Under the pieces are notes generated by a model, which saw nothing but the letters and a program-made list of their open reading frames with translations, was not told the DNA's origin and did no database searches. From positions 60,105-124,104 of the forward strand of contig JAVBND010000022.1 of the NCBI GenBank assembly GCA_031551775.1: a stretch of 64,000 nucleotides of DNA, read 5' to 3'. This document shows positions 60,701 to 64,000 of this stretch, one piece after another; position 1 is the first letter of the stretch, and every line of letters starts with the position of its first letter. This stretch comes from Anaerozeibacter sp031551775 (GTDB taxonomy: Bacteria > Bacillota > Clostridia > Christensenellales > Aristaeellaceae). The position numbers and the translations under genes were made by a program.

Positions 60701-63073
60701 CCCCATGCTCCCGATCGTCGCGGTTCCGATGACCATGTTTGTCATCACCAAGTTGGGGGAAGCGGCCGGAATGGTGACCCGGATATACTGAACCGTACCC
60801 GGCGCCATATTCGCGTTTGCGAGCGGCGTGACGTTGAAACTGTACGTGCACACGCCGTCGGCGTCAAAACTGTACGTCGGCGCCGTGCCGCTGACAAAAG
60901 TGCCCGTGGTCGTTCCCGTCCCGATTGAGAACGTGAGCCCTGTGGTCGGATAGGCGCCCGACCGGCCGAGCAGCCTGAACGAACCGCTGATCACGGTGGG
61001 TGTACCATAATTAATCGTTTTTTGCGTGTCACCGTCCGCATGTTGCACATACAGGCTGCCCACTTGAATTTGTGGAATTGCCATGTTGTAGTTGTTGGCT
61101 TGCGATTCAATCGTCACCTTGTAACAACCGCCGCTTAGCGCATTGGCGGGGATGGCAAGCGCGGGCGCATTCACGACCGTATTGGCAGTCGACTGGATCG
61201 GTGACCACGTCACGTTCGTCACTTCGACATTCTGCGCATCCCACAGCCTGAAACGAATGATCGGATAGCCGGATGCATTGGCTGCGCCCAGGGTCGCCTT
61301 ATAACTATTGGCATTGATTGTGCCGCCATTGGGCCGAACCACGAATCCGTTATAGTTGGAAGGACTTGTAAACGTCGGCTGCGTTTTAATATTCGCCTCG
61401 CCGATTTTGATGGCAGGCGTGGCCCCAAATGGCCGATTCAGCGGAGCGCCGTCGCCGGTGAGCAGCGTAATGTCCACCTGGGCGCCGACCGCGTGCGCCG
61501 TGGACGCGGGCACATTGGCCGTGAAGTTTACGGTATCGCCCTCAACACCGGTCACGGTCGCGGCACACGAAAGGGTGCCCACCTTGACGGTGAAGCTCGA
61601 CGGGAAGTCGCCCACCCAGCCGGAAAGCTGGAAGCTGGACTCGATGGTGGAGGCCTTATTGTAGGCGACGTCCAAGGTGTTAGCGCCGGTGGCCGTGCTG
61701 ACGTTCACCGTGCCAAGGTCAAAGCTGGCGGCAGAGGGCACAATGTGATCCGCACCGGTCACCGTTGCGGTGATCGAATGCGCGCCCGGCGTCAATGCGC
61801 TGAGCACATCCGCCTGAAGGGTATAGGTCAAATCGCCATTGCCGTCAATGGGCGCAGTGCCAGCGGGCACACCGCCGACAAAAAAGTTAATCAACGCAGT
61901 CTCGGTGTCCACCGCCTCGAAACCGGCGACGTTCAGTTTCGCGACGCTGCTGGTCAGCCCGCTTCCCTGGTTGATGGCAATGACATCCGCCTCGGGCACG
62001 CTTGTCAAACCGACTTCCGCATACACGCGGATCGTACCGACCGAAGTCGGATCCACCGCATCGTTACTGCTGTTCGCGGCGATCGCGATGGTTACCGGAT
62101 AATCCCCCGCCGCCCAGCCGCTCAGGTCGGTCGACGTCGAGAAACTTGAGGTGCCGTTGGCGGATGGCGGCGCGCCATCGAGCGCGAGCTCCGTCGTGCC
62201 CGCCTGGACAGTCAGGCTCGCAGCGCCGTCGGTGAAATCCCAATCGGCCAATTCATAGGTAAACGCACGGCTCAGCTGAGCATCGCCCTTCTTATGAAGC
62301 AAAAGATCGCTGCCGCTGACGCTTGGTGCCTGCGCGCCCAATCCCCTTGCGGCCATTGCGTCGTTTGTGAAGGCCGGGTCGGCCTCCAGCTCTGCATCCG
62401 TGTCTGTGTCGATGTCATCGGCCGAATCTGCCGTTCCATCCGTCTGCTCGCTCACCAAGATGTGCAGCGGTTTTGAGCAGACCACGGTCTGATTTCGGTC
62501 GTTTCCTTTGAGGCAAACGGTCAAGGTGTACTCGCCCGCCTTGAGATCATCCGGCACATCGAAATGGTAGCTGGCTTTGTCGGCGGACACCGGAATGTTC
62601 TGTATGGATTCGCCGTCCAACAACACGCTGACCGTGGCAGCTGGCGTGCCGCCATCCGCCAGATCGGTGAGGGTAAACCGGATCTTGGATGTGGTTTGCG
62701 GATCATAATCAACCGCCAATTCGATCTCATTTACGTCAAACGCGAGCTTCGGTTCGGCGAGCACATCGGCCGAGCCGGGCGTGGATCCGCTTAAATCATC
62801 CTCCGACGGTGGGACCTCCCCCTCATCCTCGGTTTCCTGCGGTATGTTGATAGGCGGACTTACCGGCGGGTCAGCATCAACAAGCCCCGCATCCTGCTGA
62901 CCATCCCCGGTAAATTGGTGCACATCCTCATCAGAGCCCGTTGTGTCCCCGAAATACGTGACGCCCGATGTGGTTGGTGTCACCAAGTCGCCGACTGGCT
63001 CCGCAAACGTTCTTGCCGGCACCATCCCCATCAGCATATTGATGCAGATCACCCATGAAACGATTCGCTTCAT
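51794..63073 (-). CDS. Giant repeat-containing surface protein (3759 aa)
   Basis: 3759 aa. Signal peptide at about 1-25 (MKRIVSWVICINMLMGMVP, then AFAE-like end). Residues 30-105 are acidic and disordered. Residues about 105-1945 hold some 16 copies of a 100-125-aa beta-rich unit with the core F-x-L-x-x-W-x-x-G-x(2-6)-P and a closing G-x-Y-x-I/V strand. Residues about 1950-2960 carry InlB/Flg_new-type B-repeats (GYAFGGWFEDD, YTFDGWYRDEDYF, FLGWNTKPDG) with MucBP-like strands between. Residues about 2960-3660 are eight MBG-type units (e.g. KLYDAAPLTKP, KAYDAAALVNP, KVYDSSPLVNP). The last 100 residues start KVNYHYDG. No LPxTG, sorting helix or SLH domain is seen at the C-terminus, so attachment is unclear. 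Adhesin or structural role is inferred. Confidence 0.85.
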   Translation of the reverse strand: MKRIVSWVICINMLMGMVPARTFAEPVGDLVTPTTSGVTYFGDTTGSDEDVHQFTGDGQQDAGLVDADPPVSPPINIPQETEDEGEVPPSEDDLSGSTPGSADVLAEPKLAFDVNEIELAVDYDPQTTSKIRFTLTDLADGGTPAATVSVLLDGESIQNIPVSADKASYHFDVPDDLKAGEYTLTVCLKGNDRNQTVVCSKPLHILVSEQTDGTADSADDIDTDTDAELEADPAFTNDAMAARGLGAQAPSVSGSDLLLHKKGDAQLSRAFTYELADWDFTDGAASLTVQAGTTELALDGAPPSANGTSSFSTSTDLSGWAAGDYPVTIAIAANSSNDAVDPTSVGTIRVYAEVGLTSVPEADVIAINQGSGLTSSVAKLNVAGFEAVDTETALINFFVGGVPAGTAPIDGNGDLTYTLQADVLSALTPGAHSITATVTGADHIVPSAASFDLGTVNVSTATGANTLDVAYNKASTIESSFQLSGWVGDFPSSFTVKVGTLSCAATVTGVEGDTVNFTANVPASTAHAVGAQVDITLLTGDGAPLNRPFGATPAIKIGEANIKTQPTFTSPSNYNGFVVRPNGGTINANSYKATLGAANASGYPIIRFRLWDAQNVEVTNVTWSPIQSTANTVVNAPALAIPANALSGGCYKVTIESQANNYNMAIPQIQVGSLYVQHADGDTQKTINYGTPTVISGSFRLLGRSGAYPTTGLTFSIGTGTTTGTFVSGTAPTYSFDADGVCTYSFNVTPLANANMAPGTVQYIRVTIPAASPNLVMTNMVIGTATIGSMGVPYVTPIAAPYINITKGTGAKTINCTLGGWFGDGTTAPYLALTFKIFNDQDDEITGLTANNVINNKPNGTVTSPSFNFSTLAVGTYKMTVEADANEKNNALPSTVIAEINIIEATDLVTRQLQSGYAETELTYSFTLNGWNALDANTQVTSIKIGTTVVPVTAFPLKDGINEFTVAVPEGILPSATIYNINIQTLSAPAVHNLTSYVIGKLQVSSAPSLTTSGNLINLHVGDKNAPLTFTLQGWFGDTAKPTISFVAVKSGTTAEISLGSFNNVLPTDLVNYTHTLFASNNTLAFGQYTIYGKITATTANIPTETRYELGELNINSTRAATTAHSVTLLSNMQFMSLSQMPLLVNGTNFAELPTYTIKCQNPATGIDYVIASGTISDSSDYKTDVTVSLPSELITPSGSTVKYPLLLTMSSTEHNKGFDDTQFGLLTVNKAGGQRIGVGGMNEFSLQAGQLLSDGYDPAKVTFTLSNWYYGKGAANSAPVLKIGLYNLLTYKLIDGTSVLTKAFPVESTDGATYTYEWDITDISDQPLPKGDLRIIISSDGDAYNNAFASISVDNMIGMVHVSGASPTVTIANPLVRNYHEGDVSTEMADLTFSIAGWVNNAGAPGALRASVIQDDATGKVLGSETFSVSDGGGTFTIPVDLSKLNIQRGTSRLKLKLLGDIYNEPQTITFCGAVNVNALSASLSLNTTVGYPHAFVNKRFNLYAWNSAQGPARYTLKIGGETVATGTASGTLNAITIPDFVLPKLPVNAAPGYPITLTIEGDDNNLGYQDVEIGRCVINQLAPELAPSTKTPKPLPATVGAAPWEPLRFLLRNWYYGEAALPGNPPTVTFKLIDLGTGNPVAGGPADLTLAQNGINYDAEFEAMISGDFIGNLPVGNYKIVASVAGDANNEAILDTDVIWIQVNAAAPRLAAQGDGQISVQHGFGASTQIGYQLIDWSFFGSGSPEVKFKLDGDLVATVNTLTANGSFALTLDLSALAVGEHILTANAAGNINNDGIAETLIANISVSKVMANAYLVASDPIVVNEGAAAGGPIAFELHNWFFGSDGIQGTIAPDDESSMPTLKFKMYRYGQPYSVSIADLTPSVGDIHVVGSQPDWHARLSLSSGFVAQLPVGNYWLCASGAGDGGFNNAIPEGAICEIRVVPVDVAGSHIVTFYDFDDTILDCQRIADGKSAIPPKDPVRGGHNFAGWDKNFSNITGDLSVKATYTPITTITLAIRYQYEDGTQIHPSYLAVIRNGTTVPPVASPVIAGFTADLLVVDFGVPDASDTVIVTYTGNPIEFTVYHYQQNATDENYTKKEQLRIQAKTGDMLQTAFKSYPGFQPIGDAPLVRVTPENNHADLRYVRQLYPVEFHVNGGLYIEPWMLRVGEPIGPLPSPSRAGYAFGGWFEDDTFETPAVLPATMGMTDIALYAKWTPVTVNYTVAYWLEKSNIAGTPGANDYLYQSSVLATALSEATVTRLAGDPTLPSFYTSYGVNYPFAEFSHADTITVNGDGTSVLNVYFNRILFTVSFDLDVPGMKMTVGGDTYYTDGPEHEATGLYRITAKYQQSINTVYPYPPVASVQAQAGAFAPGTCTGWKPPQKAEPVFPVETAARSRITAFSDALVPPKGTTSYTMTAYYLAGAVTWLNYYWDEVLPGDETAECRQLAGYPNRFFGPRPGSPFMNVKSIKGTTSTGSFTGFTHVLAVQDYVWQDDDPDGVGDYRVDFYATRNRWNIEFRPVGGTAVASIPQVYYGSPLDTLEPVPPTRPNYTFDGWYRDEDYFTRFDFVGNKMPDGGVLLYAKWVPRTCEVRFETNGGSDIPAQTVQLGAMATRPPAPTRTNFVFVRWCKDADLKEPFSFAQNINDDMELYAMWRPTAQVSYTTHYKLSVAPFTPLADDTVEMGMTGDNVGLVAKGIDGYMPQKRHGALTLSADPSRNEYSFLYKPAREVNYVVRYVEMVQGVETDIAPVKRGTTNNARIIEPAANISGYTPLLASQPLLLSLDESENVLVFVYEAAPLLPYTVGVFLETMQGSYDEVVALNLTGAVGSQKQLDPTQYVDLYGDNYTVNTTLSNLSDYVTSNVPMELSLYFNLKKFTLAYDANGGVGARVNELDRYPIAISHKDTYVRENDGVSGVGFTLSGSVFLGWNTKPDGNGKDYRPGDTLPDGNIVLYAQWSRAYAVRIVGKTLTAMYNGSTQMVSGYDVYGLPARATLTGLSGSASGITVGDYSYNVTGTPVVIQDGTDITNSITFTYEPGSLTIGKRPVTVTTASAQFTYTGLPQSKPEFSVQPSQTNSGLVAGHALSMDLSSFPSITNPEESGKPNTATVSGIKTGANQDVSGNYLVTVIPGTLEMVGLRAITLKSVGASKLYDAAPLTKPAGEGGYEISSGSLLGTDTLVVVMAGSQTNAGSSNNKFASVAIMRAGVNVTSQYTITKLEEGMLVVNKRKLTLKAGDASFDYDGNPHSHDQYDVTSAGDGLAPGEKVKSAKVTGTITDPGSKDNVVSDARISGKNDADTTANYAISYLAGKLTMKRTTVKLEITADSKTRMYNGTPLESSGYRITAGKLLSGDKLTCTVVGEQLDFGNSPNKITKWHITNASGDVSSFYDVTVVEGELTVTKRPVSAIAHSRAFPDDGTTHTLPTYDVIGLAPTDVAKSAVVEGSIISGPPVPNVISNLIITRAGSPVNENYDITYVNGELSVDKDGGKRAITVISASDNKAYDAAALVNPNYRITSGSLRPGDTLRATVVGTITKCGSVANAFAPGSVQVYKGSTNVSDQYIIQEKPGTLTVTARPIAIQAASDMKVYDSSPLVNPGYQLVSGSLAEGDRLSSVKVVGSQTEVGASPNVPSAAVITSDAGANTTANYQITYLNGTLEVVTKMTTYKVNYHYDGVLNAKLGITVPAAVGARVTSYPDRQQGGFRFDHADGLPLVVTDDANKNVIDVWYVSMENEVLEDLVEIPIPLAGSSAALNVGEAIE

Positions 63074-63324
63074 TTTATATCCAGACTCCGATCTATTTTA
63101 ATTTATTTTTTACCTTCTTGCTTATGCCAAAACGTGATGATTGTGTCCGTTGACTTTCTGGTGACAAGAAAATACATTTCGAACAAAAACCATATTACCA
63201 CATTTTTCGTTAATATTCAATTTATTATATATAAATATATCGCACAGGTCGGTATGTGCTTAACTTCCACCGGAAGGTTGAGCAGACCTTTACCGAACCT
63301 CAACGACGGTGCCTTTATCAATCA
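63074..63324. other. AT-rich intergenic stretch
   Basis: About 250 bp upstream of the giant gene, much richer in A and T than the rest of the window, especially 63100-63240. A plus-strand frame at 63134-63355 has no ribosome site and no family likeness. A CACAGGTCGGT motif occurs at 63243-63253 and again at 63336-63346. The promoter of the giant gene is probably here; TTGGCA with TAAATT at a wide 19-bp spacing is the best but weak candidate. Confidence 0.5.
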
Positions 63325-63648
63325 TCAGCGGACTACACAGGTCGGTTCAAAATAAGCCACGCATTTTGTCACGTAGCTCAGCACCTTCGCCTGGGCCACG
63401 TCGCGCTGTACCTCGTTCGTCAGGCTCACCACCCAGCCGTCCGTCGTTCGCCCAATGTGCCGGAACGGGTGCGTGCCCCTTGCCCACCAAACCGTCTCCG
63501 CTGCCCCTACCTCGGTCTTGCCCGTCCGGTTGCCGCCCAGCGCCCATCTGTTCCTTTTCAGGCACAGGTGAAACTCCATCTGCTTTTGATGCGGACGGTA
63601 GTATTTCAGCTTGTCGTCCTTCTTGCGCCGTTCCATTTCGTCAACCAT
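63325..63648 (-). pseudogene. Phage terminase large-subunit remnant
   Basis: A 107-codon frame whose first 100 residues match the N-terminal ATPase of a phage large terminase: YRPHQKQMEFHLCLKRNRW, Walker A-like GGNRTGKTEVGAAE, and VSLTNEVQRDVAQAKVLSYV. Full proteins are 400-600 aa with a second ATPase motif and a nuclease domain, all missing here, so it is a truncated remnant of a prophage or related element. No good ribosome site precedes ATG 63648. A short direct repeat flanks its broken end. Confidence 0.75.
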
Positions 63649-63688
63649 TTTAACACATTCTCAACATTAAAGGAGGTGAAAGAAGGCG

Positions 63689-63717
63689 TTGATTGGGACT
63701 AAGAGACGTGCTATAAT
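63689..63717 (+). promoter_or_regulatory. Promoter of the coiled-coil gene
   Basis: TTGATT (63689-63694), a 17-bp spacer and TATAAT (63712-63717) with an extended TGc immediately before it, 20 bp ahead of ATG 63738. Confidence 0.8.
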
Positions 63718-63737
63718 GTGAGAAAGAGGTGGAGATT

Positions 63738-64000
63738 ATGGAAGATACGTTGAAGCTGATCCTAAGCAAGTTAGAATCGCTTGATATGAAGGTGGGAGCA
63801 CTTGATACGAAGGTGGGAGCACTTGAGGCCGGTCAAATCGAGCTCAAAGCCCACCAAGAGCACATGCATGAAGACATGATTGACCGTTTCGAATCCCAAG
63901 GCCGCAGCATCACGCGCAACGCGAATCAGATCATGCTGCAAGGCAAGAAGATCGAATCCCAACTCAACTACCTGGAAACGTCTGTTACGGGCATTTACGC
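63738..64000 (+). CDS. Coiled-coil protein, N-terminal part (cut by window end)
   Basis: 87 codons are visible and the frame runs off the window. The protein has a heptad pattern with LKLILSKLESLDMKVGALD repeated in part: the unit TKVGALE/D appears twice through a 21-bp direct repeat (near 63785-63826). The rest (ELKAHQEHMHEDMIDRFESQ) continues helical and charged. AGGTGGAG lies 3 nt before ATG 63738. Such short coiled-coil proteins occur beside phage genes and in surface or cell-division contexts; function unknown. It has a strong promoter of its own. Confidence 0.7.
   Translation, partial: MEDTLKLILSKLESLDMKVGALDTKVGALEAGQIELKAHQEHMHEDMIDRFESQGRSITRNANQIMLQGKKIESQLNYLETSVTGIY

Noticed and set aside
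51794..63073. Frameshift within the giant gene
   Set aside because: The frame is continuous over 3759 codons with repeat units in register throughout; no break was seen.
63325..63648. Terminase fragment as an intact gene
   Set aside because: Only about a fifth to a quarter of the normal length, with no nuclease domain and no clear ribosome site.

Overview
The window looks like chromosomal DNA from a GC-rich, anaerobic member of the Bacillota (class Clostridia), perhaps a Christensenellales-type lineage. The reasons are an [FeFe]-hydrogenase operon of HydABC type, a HemZ-like radical SAM gene, a YlbJ-like sporulation membrane protein, GerMN domains, a bifunctional Rel with the usual Clostridia neighbours (secDF-recJ-rel-dtd-MBL-hemZ), tRNAs with encoded CCA, and a cell-surface protein built of InlB/MBG repeats. 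The lineage is an inference from gene content only.

Layout. 1-2.7 kb: a truncated ArsC/Spx-like gene, a family 2 glycosyltransferase, a uridine-kinase-like gene and a HEPN-CBS protein. 2.7-5.5 kb: a methionine ABC transporter operon (metN-metI-metQ) preceded by a promoter, a 36-codon Met-rich leader peptide and an intrinsic terminator, which together look like a ribosome-mediated attenuator for methionine. 5.5-12.1 kb: an orphan OmpR-type response regulator, then hydC-hydB-hydA (minus strand), where HydB is fused to a GltD/NfnB-like flavoprotein. 12.2-19.1 kb: a LacI-controlled pentose operon (lacI, sugar-binding protein, ATPase, permease, D-lyxose isomerase, FGGY kinase) with an 18-bp perfect operator and a divergent AraC-type regulator. 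20-31.5 kb: an SDR gene, two cyclophilins, and the hemZ, MBL, dtd, rel, recJ and secDF block.

31.5-38.7 kb: a YlbJ-like membrane protein, a YkuD-domain protein, a secreted Ig-like protein, then glycogen phosphorylase and a GH13 glycosidase, which together degrade glycogen or maltodextrin. 38.7-49.2 kb: a secreted M16C metalloprotease, a conserved 55-aa protein, a secreted FMN/FAD reductase, an NFACT/RqcH protein, a GerMN protein, an RNase PH-RdgB fusion and a YfcE-like phosphodiesterase. 49.3-49.7 kb: four tRNAs (Arg-TCT, His-GTG, Gln-TTG, Lys-TTT) with a promoter and terminator. 49.8-63.1 kb: an orphan peptide/nickel-type binding protein and a 3759-aa repeat surface protein. 63.3-64 kb: a phage terminase fragment and a coiled-coil gene cut by the window end.

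The two most unusual signals are (i) the methionine leader-peptide attenuator before metNIQ, and (ii) an 89-bp dispersed hairpin element present twice (19872-19960 and 45959-46047), whose copies differ by compensatory base changes in the stem. All structures were read by eye; no folding or database search was run.
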